Shown: positions 6,758 through 13,963 of the stretch, one piece after another | Numbering within the stretch: position 1 is the first letter of the stretch | Layout of the letters: every line of letters begins with the position of its first letter | Assembly: GCA_915275065.1 (NCBI GenBank) | Contig: CAJZGD010000018.1 | Coordinates: 1 to 17,134 of the forward strand | DNA: 17,134 bases | Direction of reading: 5' to 3' | Origin: an uncultured Corynebacterium sp. | Lineage (GTDB): Bacteria > Actinomycetota > Actinomycetes > Mycobacteriales > Mycobacteriaceae | Notes under the pieces: model-generated | The model's input: the letters and a program-made list of their open reading frames with translations, nothing else | The model's database searches: none | What the model was told of the DNA's origin: nothing | Program-made: the position numbers and the translations under genes

Positions 6758-9307
6758 CTAAAAATCAATTCGCAAGTCTGCGAACCTCACCTCCCCCGCG
6801 GCATCTGACGCATCCAAATCAATTACCCCCGCGAAGCTGAACGCATTATCCCCCTCCGGGTCTTTGATGATCTGTCGCACCTCCCATAACCGGCCTGTCT
6901 TTTTCAGCAGGAAGAACTCCGGGCCCCGGGCCGCCGGTGACACATCAACATCGGCGTAGTCCTCAAAATACGCGTCCATTGCTGCCCCAAAGTCCGGCGC
7001 ATCATCCAAATACTCGGTCATTTGCGTTAACGTGTCCTCCTGCTCGTAGGCAAACAACTGCACCAGTCGGAACATGATATTTCGTACCATAATGCCAAAA
7101 GCCCGCTGATTGGCCGTCAGCGCCGTCGGATCCTCCACACCAAACGCCAGCTCCCGGGCCAGCGTATCGCGGGAAATAGGGGCATCTGGGTCCGCTAATT
7201 GGGCCCATTCGTCCACCAGCGACGAGTCTACCTGCCGCACCAATTCGCCCAGCCACACAATGATGTCCTCCAGGTCATCGGTGAGATACTCCTGTGGCAC
7301 CGAATGCTGCAGTGTCCGCCACGCATCCGTGAGATAGTGCAACACCACCCCCTCCGCCCGCGCTAACCCATAGGTGGCGATCAAATCCGAAAACGTCATG
7401 CCGTGTTCGATCATGTCTCGCACCACCGATTTGGGGCTAATATCGAACTCCCGGGCCCACGGGTGCCCCTTGCAGTAAATGCCGTACGCATCTTCCAGCT
7501 CATCCGCCAACGGCATCGGCCATGTGATTTCCTCCACAATTGCCATGCGTTCGTTATAATCCACACCCTCGGCCTTTAACGCGGCAATTTCCTCCCCCCG
7601 CGCCTGCTTTTGCTGCGCAATCAATAGCGGCGTCGGATCCTCCAACACCGACTCGAATACGCTGATCACATCCAACGTGTACGTGTCCGAATCCTTGTCT
7701 AATAACTCCAATGCCGCCAAAGCAAATGGCCCCAACGGTTGGTTCAACGCGAAATCCGGCTGCAACTCCGCCGTAAGCTGATACTCCCGGCCGGTTGGAT
7801 CCGGCTCATCCAACTTCACCACAATCCCCGCCGTCACCAGCCCCCGCAGCAGCTCTATCGCCCGCAAAATATCCTTATTCTGCTTCTCCCGGGAATCATG
7901 ATTATCCCGCAGCAAATGTTTCATGTGGACAAACCCATTACCCGGCCGACACACCACGTTCAACAACATGGAACTCGACACTCGGAACTGGCTCACCAAC
8001 CCCTCTGGCTGCGCAGCCACAAGCCGCTGATAGGTCTTCTCTGACCACACTACTTCACCGTCCCGAACCGTTTTCTTCCGAAGCTTTTTCAACTTCGCCG
8101 GATCCGTTCCCGCCCGCTGTCGTAACCGCCAGTTTTCGATCTCATGTTCGGTTGCCTCGATGACGACATAGCCCACCGTATCAAACCCGGCGCGGCCCGC
8201 CCGCCCAGCAATCTGGTGGAACTCCCGCGACGCTAAAATTCGGCGCCGGCTGCCATCAAACTTCGCCAATCCGGTAAACAACACGGTACGGATCGGCACA
8301 TTAATGCCCACCCCCAATGTGTCCGTGCCGCAAATAACCTTCAATAAACCAGTCTGTGACAACCGCTCCACGAGCCGCCGATACTTCGGCAACATCCCAC
8401 CGTGATGCACCGCAATCCCACGCCGTAACAGCTTCGACAATGTGTGCCCGAAGGTGGTAGTGAACCGAAAATCACCGATCTCTTCGGCGATTTTCTCCTT
8501 CGTCTCCTTGTCGATGATTTTCAGGCTGGTGAGTGATTGCGCCCGCTCAACGGCCTCCCGCTGGGTGAAGTGCACAACATAAACCGGTGCCTTATCCTCC
8601 TTTAGGAGCCGCTCAATGGTTTCATGTATTGGGGTGTAAACAAACTCGAAATCAAGGGGCACCGGCCTGTCAGCGTCCGCACCAACCAGCGAAGTAACCC
8701 GGCCGGTACGCCTCGTTAAATCCTCCTGAAGCATGCTGGTGTTCCCCAACGTGGCGGACATCAACAGGAATTGCGTGTTCGGCATTTCCAGAAGCGGAAC
8801 CTGCCATGCCCACCCCCGACTAGGGTCCGAATAGTAGTGGAACTCATCCATGACGACTTGGTCAATTTCGGCACGCTCCCCACCACGCAACGCCATGTTT
8901 GCCACAATTTCAGCAGTCGCACAAATGATCGGAGCTTGGGAGTTCACGGTGGCGTCTCCCGTCATCATGCCCACGGATTCTGGGCCGAAAATATCGCAGA
9001 GCGCAAAAAACTTTTCGCTCACCAATGCTTTAATCGGGGCGGTGTAGAAACTACGCTGGCCACGGGCCATGGCAATGAAATGGGCGGCAATGGCAACCAT
9101 GGATTTCCCCGAACCAGTGGGGGTGGCCAAAATAACATTATCGCCGGCGAGGATGCCTAATGCGGCCTCCTCCTGCGCCGGATACAGGGTGATCCCCTTG
9201 TCTTTCGCCCAGGCGAGGAACGAATCAAAAATGGATTCGTCGATGAGGGATTCGGGCACTTCTTCCAAGTCGGGCAGCATTTGGGCAAGTGTTAGATTCA
9301 CACCCAT
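6758..9307 (-). CDS. Ski2-like DEFH-box RNA helicase with actinobacterial C-terminal region (DUF3516-like)
   Basis: 849 residues. Superfamily 2 helicase motifs are all present: ATPTGSGKS (61-69), TAPIKAL (89-95), DEFH (154-157), MSATLGN (183-189), VHFTQREAV (245-253), CGTDTLGVGINVP (326-338), and QIAGRAGRAG (365-374). DEFH replaces DEAD/DEAH, as in actinobacterial Ski2-like enzymes. The long C-terminal part (about 480-849) matches the layout of corynebacterial proteins carrying DUF3516. The likely role is ATP-dependent RNA unwinding or decay in the cytoplasm; the substrate is unknown. It lies 78 bp after the PAC2 gene on the same strand, with a hairpin between them. The start ATG at 9307 has only a weak AGGG close by; a GTG two codons later is an alternative. 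Mycobacterial HelY is a related family member, but I do not assign that name. Confidence 0.9.
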   Translation of the reverse strand: MGVNLTLAQMLPDLEEVPESLIDESIFDSFLAWAKDKGITLYPAQEEAALGILAGDNVILATPTGSGKSMVAIAAHFIAMARGQRSFYTAPIKALVSEKFFALCDIFGPESVGMMTGDATVNSQAPIICATAEIVANMALRGGERAEIDQVVMDEFHYYSDPSRGWAWQVPLLEMPNTQFLLMSATLGNTSMLQEDLTRRTGRVTSLVGADADRPVPLDFEFVYTPIHETIERLLKEDKAPVYVVHFTQREAVERAQSLTSLKIIDKETKEKIAEEIGDFRFTTTFGHTLSKLLRRGIAVHHGGMLPKYRRLVERLSQTGLLKVICGTDTLGVGINVPIRTVLFTGLAKFDGSRRRILASREFHQIAGRAGRAGFDTVGYVVIEATEHEIENWRLRQRAGTDPAKLKKLRKKTVRDGEVVWSEKTYQRLVAAQPEGLVSQFRVSSSMLLNVVCRPGNGFVHMKHLLRDNHDSREKQNKDILRAIELLRGLVTAGIVVKLDEPDPTGREYQLTAELQPDFALNQPLGPFALAALELLDKDSDTYTLDVISVFESVLEDPTPLLIAQQKQARGEEIAALKAEGVDYNERMAIVEEITWPMPLADELEDAYGIYCKGHPWAREFDISPKSVVRDMIEHGMTFSDLIATYGLARAEGVVLHYLTDAWRTLQHSVPQEYLTDDLEDIIVWLGELVRQVDSSLVDEWAQLADPDAPISRDTLARELAFGVEDPTALTANQRAFGIMVRNIMFRLVQLFAYEQEDTLTQMTEYLDDAPDFGAAMDAYFEDYADVDVSPAARGPEFFLLKKTGRLWEVRQIIKDPEGDNAFSFAGVIDLDASDAAGEVRFADLRIDF

Positions 9308-9333
9308 TAACCCTAATCGAATTTACCAAGCAA

Positions 9334-9376
9334 CGACGCCACCCCGATGCCGATGTTTGGCCTGGGGGTGGCGTCG
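9334..9376 (-). terminator. Stable hairpin between PAC2 and helicase genes, terminator or attenuator
   Basis: A perfect 12-bp stem (CGACGCCACCCC at 9334-9345 against 9365-9376) has a 19-nt loop that contains a small GCC/GGC stem. On the minus strand it starts 9 nt after the PAC2 stop and is followed by TTGCTTGG, a poor T-tract. It ends only 26 nt before the helicase ATG, so read-through transcripts would carry it in the helicase leader. Partial termination inside an operon is the likeliest role. Confidence 0.65.
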
Positions 9377-9385
9377 AAAAGCTAC

Positions 9386-10348
9386 CTAGTTATCATCCTC
9401 ATCGTCGGCGGAATCATCCGGGATGTCCAAAGCAGCAAGGAACCGCTCAAACTCTTCCCCTAACTCGTCACCGCTCGGCATAGGTTCCGCACTATGGCCG
9501 GGCAGCGCCATGTGCGGGTGATCCTCATGGTATTGCTCTAAATTCTCATCGTATTGCTGCTCCAATAAGTCCACCACCTGCTGAATTTCGGCGGTGCCCT
9601 GAATCTGCTCCGCAATCTGTGCCGCCACCCGCCGGGAATCCTCCTCCAACGCCCCCAGCGGAATGGTGAGCCCAGCAGCCTGCGACACCGCCTCTAACAA
9701 CTTCAACGTTGCCTGCGGGTAGGGGGAAGCAGCCAAATAATGCGGCACATGCGCCGTGTAACCCGCCACATTGCGACCCTGCTTATTGAGCAAATATTCC
9801 AACTGCAACGATGCTGAACCCGGAATACTGAACCTGGTGTCCATCTTAAAATAGGGCTCCAACAGTTCTAACGAGTTGCCGTGTGCGCTAATAACCATCG
9901 GCCGGGTATGCGGCACCGTCATGGGTGCGGAGTACAAACAAATGGTTTGCGTCACCCCAAGCCGCTCAATAAGATCAGCAACCGCCTGGCTAAAAGCTTC
10001 CCACCGTAAATCCGGCTCCGGCCCGGTAAGCAGCAAAAACGGTTTATCGTTCGCGTCAAGGACCACCTGAATACCCAGGTTAATCTCCTCCACATCGGCC
10101 ACTGAATTATGATCAATAGTGGTCATAGGGCGGCGAGACCGGTAGTCAATAAACTCATCATTATTAAACGACGCCACCGGTCGGTGATCGAGAGCGGCAA
10201 GCAAATATGAAGAACTCTGATCCACCGCATGCCCCGCATCGGCATAGCCCTGCAGTGCCACCACCATCGTCGGGCCTTCCTTACCCGGCTGCGATACCGC
10301 CGGCACCGGAAACTCCAATTCGTACATCTTCCGGTTATTGTCTTCCAT
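9386..10348 (-). CDS. PAC2-family (proteasome assembly chaperone 2-like) protein
   Basis: 320 residues. The N-terminal half has the PAC2 pattern: VVALQGYADAGHAVDQ (about 29-44), FNNDEFIDYRSRRP (61-74), and a later LLTGPEPDLRWEAF segment (about 100-114). PAC2 proteins are conserved in actinobacteria, including lineages such as Corynebacterium that lack a 20S proteasome, so chaperoning a proteasome is unlikely here; the function is unknown. In Mycobacterium tuberculosis a PAC2 gene also lies near ideR and sigB. The C-terminus is acidic (DDSADDEDDN). The ATG at 10348 has a strong AAAGGAGA five bases upstream; an internal ATG at codon 8 (MYELEF) is a weaker alternative. It probably shares transcripts with the helicase downstream. 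Confidence 0.9.
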   Translation of the reverse strand: MEDNNRKMYELEFPVPAVSQPGKEGPTMVVALQGYADAGHAVDQSSSYLLAALDHRPVASFNNDEFIDYRSRRPMTTIDHNSVADVEEINLGIQVVLDANDKPFLLLTGPEPDLRWEAFSQAVADLIERLGVTQTICLYSAPMTVPHTRPMVISAHGNSLELLEPYFKMDTRFSIPGSASLQLEYLLNKQGRNVAGYTAHVPHYLAASPYPQATLKLLEAVSQAAGLTIPLGALEEDSRRVAAQIAEQIQGTAEIQQVVDLLEQQYDENLEQYHEDHPHMALPGHSAEPMPSGDELGEEFERFLAALDIPDDSADDEDDN

Positions 10349-10371
10349 TGGTTCTCCTTTAAAAGTTCTTA

Positions 10372-10377
10372 ACTATA
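10372..10377 (-). promoter_or_regulatory. Possible -10 element for the PAC2 gene
   Basis: TATAGT on the minus strand, 23 nt upstream of the PAC2 ATG, surrounded by AT-rich TTAAG sequence. It would give a short leader that still includes the AAAGGAGA site at about 10353-10360. No good -35 is visible. Confidence 0.4.
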
Positions 10378-10612
10378 CCTTAACTTAAACAATGATCGAG
10401 GTTGTATTATTCCGCTAAGCTTTTCGACGAGCTCCGCCGCCGCTCAGCACCACAATAATATTGGTGTGCAATCGAATCTCTGGGGCATATCAACTATTTT
10501 TCCCACCCTTAACCCCTAATTATGTAATCCCACCAACCATAAAATCAAGGAAAACCCATAATTTATTGCCCTGTGCATAACTCGCCCCAGGTGGCACCAC
10601 CATCCCCACCAA

Positions 10613-10636
10613 AATTTTGCACCCAAGCGCAAAATT
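10613..10636. repeat. Perfect inverted repeat upstream of the DUF4192 gene
   Basis: AATTTTGC, 8 bp of spacer, then GCAAAATT, ending 35 bp before the ATG at 10672. There is no T-run behind it and no gene ends nearby, so a terminator is unlikely. Its position suits an operator or a leader hairpin. It matches no regulator consensus known to me. Confidence 0.4.
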
Positions 10637-10671
10637 AGCCCCAGCCGAAACCCACATGCTGGGATAAACCC

Positions 10672-11781
10672 ATGAACTCGCTCCCCGCCCAAACACTCGC
10701 TAACATTCCCGGAGTTTTAGGCTATTACCCCCACCAGTCCATCATCTTCGTCACCTTCCGCCACCACCGCGACGACACCCACAGCCGGTGGGCACTAGGC
10801 CCAACCCTCCGCATCAATATCGACAGCCTCGACGTGCTCCCCGAGGTTGGTGAAGTCCTCACCTCGGAACACGCCGACGTGGTCCTCGCCTTCATCATCA
10901 GCCGATTCCCCACCCAAGACGGCACCACCCTCGATGAAATCACCACCACCCTGGCCCAAGCCGCCGACACGCACATTGTGCCCATCGACGCCTGCTGGCA
11001 CGCCACCACCATCACCAATAACGGCGCCTATCAGCTTTGCTTCGAACAAACCCCCTCCCTCACCGACCAAGGAATCCCCACCACCGGCTGGCGCCACGGT
11101 CGCATCGCCGACATCCCCACAGCCCAAGCCACCCAACAACTCCTCGCCGACGGTGACCTCCCCGAACTCACCCGCGACGACTGCTTCACAGCCTTCGACA
11201 AAGCCACCACAGACCCAACCACATGGCGCAATCGGGCCAGCAACGTCGCCAACCTGGCCGCCCAATTAGCCGTCGACTCCCAATGCTGCCCCAGCCAATT
11301 CCAGGCCTGGTTTACCGCCCTGGAAACGGAACTCATCCGACTCGAACAACCACTGCACACCCCACCAGGGGCCGACATCATCGACGCTTGCGCCGCCATG
11401 CTTAGCATCACCCGGATCCGCGACGTTGCCATCAACCTGCTCCTCGACCACGACCACGCCGCCCGCACCCTAGCGCTCGAAGTCGCCCGACACTTTGATG
11501 CCCCCATCCGCACCGAAGCCCTCTGCGTTTTCGCCCTGTGCGCCCTTGGCCGACACAACACACCCAAGGCACTCCACGCCCTCATGGTGGCCCGTGCGGA
11601 ACAACCAAACCACACGCTCACCCGCTATCTATTGCTCGCCTACCAGCACGAACTCACCGAAAACCTGATCGAAAAGGTACGAGACGGCAGTGCCGCGGCC
11701 GCCGCCTACTACGGGCTGAGCATTCCCCGCCACACCGCAGCTACCGGCACGAACGCCGACAACACCATCACCGCAACCTAG
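10672..11781 (+). CDS. DUF4192 family protein
   Basis: 369 residues. The opening LANIPGVLGYYPHQSIIFVTF (residues 10-30) is typical of DUF4192, an actinobacterial family of unknown function. The rest is an alpha/beta N-terminal half followed by an Ala/Leu/His-rich helical half (about 200-345) and a polar Thr-rich tail. There is no signal peptide and no transmembrane helix, so it is probably cytoplasmic. The ribosome site is weak (GGGAT about 7 nt before ATG). Coding is strongly C-biased at third positions (runs of ACC, GCC, CTC, ATC), unlike the G-richer coding strands around it. It is the only plus-strand gene in this half of the window. Its stop TAG overlaps the galE stop. Confidence 0.88.
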   Translation: MNSLPAQTLANIPGVLGYYPHQSIIFVTFRHHRDDTHSRWALGPTLRINIDSLDVLPEVGEVLTSEHADVVLAFIISRFPTQDGTTLDEITTTLAQAADTHIVPIDACWHATTITNNGAYQLCFEQTPSLTDQGIPTTGWRHGRIADIPTAQATQQLLADGDLPELTRDDCFTAFDKATTDPTTWRNRASNVANLAAQLAVDSQCCPSQFQAWFTALETELIRLEQPLHTPPGADIIDACAAMLSITRIRDVAINLLLDHDHAARTLALEVARHFDAPIRTEALCVFALCALGRHNTPKALHALMVARAEQPNHTLTRYLLLAYQHELTENLIEKVRDGSAAAAAYYGLSIPRHTAATGTNADNTITAT

Positions 11782-12767
11782 GGCTTCCGGTGGGCGCTGT
11801 GGGCATGATCCCCCAACGCTGCGGTAAACGCCCACGCATCGGCGATAATGGTGTCCAAATCGGTGCGGGACGGCCGCCACCCCAACTCGGCCTTCGCCCG
11901 CGCTGAGGAGGCAATCAACACGGCCGGGTCGCCGGCGCGCCGGGCAGCCATGGTGACGGGGATAGGGTGGCCGGTGACCTCCCGGCATTTGTCGATGACT
12001 TCCTTCACCGAGTAGCCGTCACCCGAGCCCAGGTTGAAAATGCGGTGCGTGCCGGGCGTGTTTGATTCCAGGGCGAGCACGTGGGCGTCAGCCAGGTCTT
12101 TGATGTGAATATAGTCGCGGATGCACGTGCCATCCTTGGTGGGATAGTCGTCGCCAAAGATAAAGATCTTGTCCCGGTGCCCCAACGCCACCTGCAACAC
12201 CAGGGGAATGAGGTGGGTTTCCACCTCACGGTTTTCGCCCACCGAACCATAGGCGCCGGCCACATTGAAATAGCGCAGGCTGGTGGCACCCAACCCATGG
12301 GCGTGGGCGTAGGAGGTGATGGCGTAGTCGATTGCAAGCTTGCTGGCCCCATAAGGGTTGGTGGGTGCGGTGGGCATGTCCTCGGTGATGGGCACCCGAT
12401 CGGGCTCCCCATAGGTCGCCGCGGTGGAGGAAAACACCAGGTTTGTTACACCATGGGCGCGCATGGCGTCGAGAAGCGTGAGCGTGGTGACGAAGTTATG
12501 ATGCCAATAGTCTTCGGGCCGTTCCATGGATTCCCCAACCAGGGAACGGGCGGCAAAATGCACCACACCATCAAAATTGCCCTCCGCAAGCACATCGCCT
12601 GCGACATCCCGAATGTCGCCCTCGATCAGGGTAGCGTTGGTGGGCACCGCATCCCGGTTGCCGGTAGAGAAATTATCCACGATGGTGATGTCGTGGCCTT
12701 GTTCCAACAGCACTGTGGCGCACACACTGCCCACATAGCCGGCACCACCTGTGACAAGCAGCTTCAT
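11778..12767 (-). CDS. galE: UDP-glucose 4-epimerase GalE
   Basis: Interconverts UDP-glucose and UDP-galactose using bound NAD+. In corynebacteria it supplies galactose units for the arabinogalactan of the cell wall. 329 residues from the ATG at 12767; an ATG 36 bp upstream exists, but MKLLVTGGAGYVGS is the conserved start. Visible: Rossmann loop GGAGYVG (7-13), acidic D31 after beta-2 in VDNFSTGN, SSTAATYG (113-120) with T115 at the usual Ser/Thr proton-relay position, and catalytic Y139-x3-K143 (PYGASK). The sugar-nucleotide region includes NVAGAYGS and RDYIHIKDLADAH. A GAAAGG ribosome site lies about 11 nt upstream. It follows dtxR on the same strand after 127 bp, consistent with a dtxR-galE transcript. 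It converges on the DUF4192 gene with overlapping stops. Confidence 0.95.
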   Translation of the reverse strand: MKLLVTGGAGYVGSVCATVLLEQGHDITIVDNFSTGNRDAVPTNATLIEGDIRDVAGDVLAEGNFDGVVHFAARSLVGESMERPEDYWHHNFVTTLTLLDAMRAHGVTNLVFSSTAATYGEPDRVPITEDMPTAPTNPYGASKLAIDYAITSYAHAHGLGATSLRYFNVAGAYGSVGENREVETHLIPLVLQVALGHRDKIFIFGDDYPTKDGTCIRDYIHIKDLADAHVLALESNTPGTHRIFNLGSGDGYSVKEVIDKCREVTGHPIPVTMAARRAGDPAVLIASSARAKAELGWRPSRTDLDTIIADAWAFTAALGDHAHSAHRKP

Positions 12768-12894
12768 AATAGTTTTGGCCTTTCTGGGATGGTTGGTAAG
12801 CAACGTACCCTCATAGCCTAGTCGAGGTGGTGGCAGCTAGTTTGGCGCAGCTGGGGCGTCGGTAGGGGAGCGGTGGGCGGCAGCCCAAGGCTGG

Positions 12895-13578
12895 CTAGAT
12901 TTCTTGGACCCGCACCGCGTGCGCTAGATCATCCACCAGGTCAACAACTTTATCGCCATTTATTAACCGAATCTGCCCGTTAATATGTTCGAAATCCACC
13001 TCGGCGCCCACGGTCATGCCCGCGTCCAGCATCTCCTTGAACTGTTCCGAATCCACCTGCAAAATCTCATTGATTTGGGTGATCCGCACCCTCCGGGGAA
13101 TGTCGCTTTCCTCGGTGTCAATGGTGCGAAGCCCAGGGTCCACAAAATCGTCCTGATCCACACCCAACGCCTGCAAACCGGGGATCGGGTTACCAAAGGG
13201 GGAGCGGTCATAGGTGTCGAGCACCTCCACGAGGCGGCGCTCCACCTCGTCGCTCATAACATGCTCCCACCGGCACGCCTCGTCATGAACCTTGCGGATA
13301 TCCAGGCCAATAATATCGGTGAGGAGCCGTTCCGCTAGTCGGTGTTTCCGCATGACAGCAATGGCTAGGCTGCGACCCTCAGGGGTCATGCGGAGACTCC
13401 GGTCCCCAGTAACCACAACGAGACCATCGCGCTCCATTCGGCCAACGGTTTGGCTCACGGTGGGGCCGGACTGCTCTAACCGCTCTGCGATGCGGGCCCT
13501 AATTGGAGTTATGCCTTCCTCCTCCAATTCGTAAATGGTGCGCAGATACATTTCGGTGGTATCAACCAGATCCTTCAC
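12895..13578 (-). CDS. dtxR: Iron-dependent transcriptional repressor DtxR
   Basis: Fe2+-activated repressor of siderophore, haem-uptake and other iron genes. 227 residues, GTG start at 13578 with AGAAAGG about 11 nt upstream. The DNA-binding domain is at 1-73 with recognition helix around GPTVSQTVGRMER (38-50). The metal-binding and dimer domain follows. Metal-site residues of C. diphtheriae DtxR are all found: M10, C102, E105, H106 (primary site) and H79, E83, H98, E171, Q174 (ancillary; the last two shifted by one through a one-residue insertion). The C-terminal SH3-like domain (about 148-227) is present. Compared with the C. diphtheriae protein as I recall it, the segment 117-160 is the most diverged and residue 46 is Gly instead of Ala. 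sigB lies upstream and galE downstream, as in C. glutamicum. Confidence 0.97.
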   Translation of the reverse strand: MKDLVDTTEMYLRTIYELEEEGITPIRARIAERLEQSGPTVSQTVGRMERDGLVVVTGDRSLRMTPEGRSLAIAVMRKHRLAERLLTDIIGLDIRKVHDEACRWEHVMSDEVERRLVEVLDTYDRSPFGNPIPGLQALGVDQDDFVDPGLRTIDTEESDIPRRVRITQINEILQVDSEQFKEMLDAGMTVGAEVDFEHINGQIRLINGDKVVDLVDDLAHAVRVQEI

Positions 13579-13894
13579 AGTTGCTTATACCTTTCTGTCC
13601 ATGTGTATTTGTCGGCGATGTACTTTCGACCCAAACTGTTGTCCCTACCGGCTCATAAGAAAATCCGAGAACATTCAGATTCAAGTCAATACTCAACCAA
13701 AATATTCCAGGCAGCTTTGCATGTTTGCAGGATGCCACCCATCTGGCCTGATGGAATACCTTGCCAGGATATGTTTTCACTGTTTGGCGTGTATTGCCTA
13801 ACCATCCACCGCAAGTATAGCCCAACCGCAAAACCTATCGGTGCGTCAAGTGACAAAAAGCTGATCATGAGCGTTAGTTTGTAAAGATTCCATG
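13579..13894 (-). promoter_or_regulatory. dtxR upstream region (316 bp)
   Basis: Between the sigB terminator and the dtxR GTG. No gene is visible. A minus-strand TATACT at 13814-13819 could be a -10 but would leave a leader of over 200 nt. TTGACT and TTGAGT hexamers nearer the gene could belong to another promoter, without a clear -10. The octamer GGTTAGGC (minus strand, 13796-13803) matches one half of the DtxR box consensus; the other half is poor. The terminator in front implies that dtxR has at least one own promoter here. Confidence 0.4.
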
Positions 13895-13930
13895 AAAAAA
13901 CACCCGGCCCCACCAGTAGGGACTGGGTGT
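13895..13930 (-). terminator. Intrinsic terminator of sigB
   Basis: On the minus strand ACACCCAGTCCC pairs with GGGGCCGGGTGT (12 pairs with one A-C mismatch and one G-U), loop of 7 nt, followed directly by six Ts (13895-13900, partly shared with the stem end). It starts 33 nt after the sigB stop codon. Confidence 0.9.
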
Positions 13931-13963
13931 ATACGTTGCGGCTATCGCCAAATTATGCGGATG

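Larger units (their letters stand above)
10349..10671. other. 323-bp divergent promoter region between PAC2 and DUF4192 genes
   Basis: It holds the PAC2 ribosome site and -10 element at the left and a CACCA(c)AAT/ATTGGTG hairpin near 10449-10469. The right half is strikingly G-poor and C/A-rich on the plus strand and contains a perfect inverted repeat at 10613-10636. I see no gene in it. No clear -35/-10 pair stands out for the DUF4192 gene. Confidence 0.5.

Noticed and set aside
12814..12830. DtxR box upstream of galE (TAGCCTA core)
   Set aside because: Only the central core matches; both flanks disagree with the 19-bp consensus.
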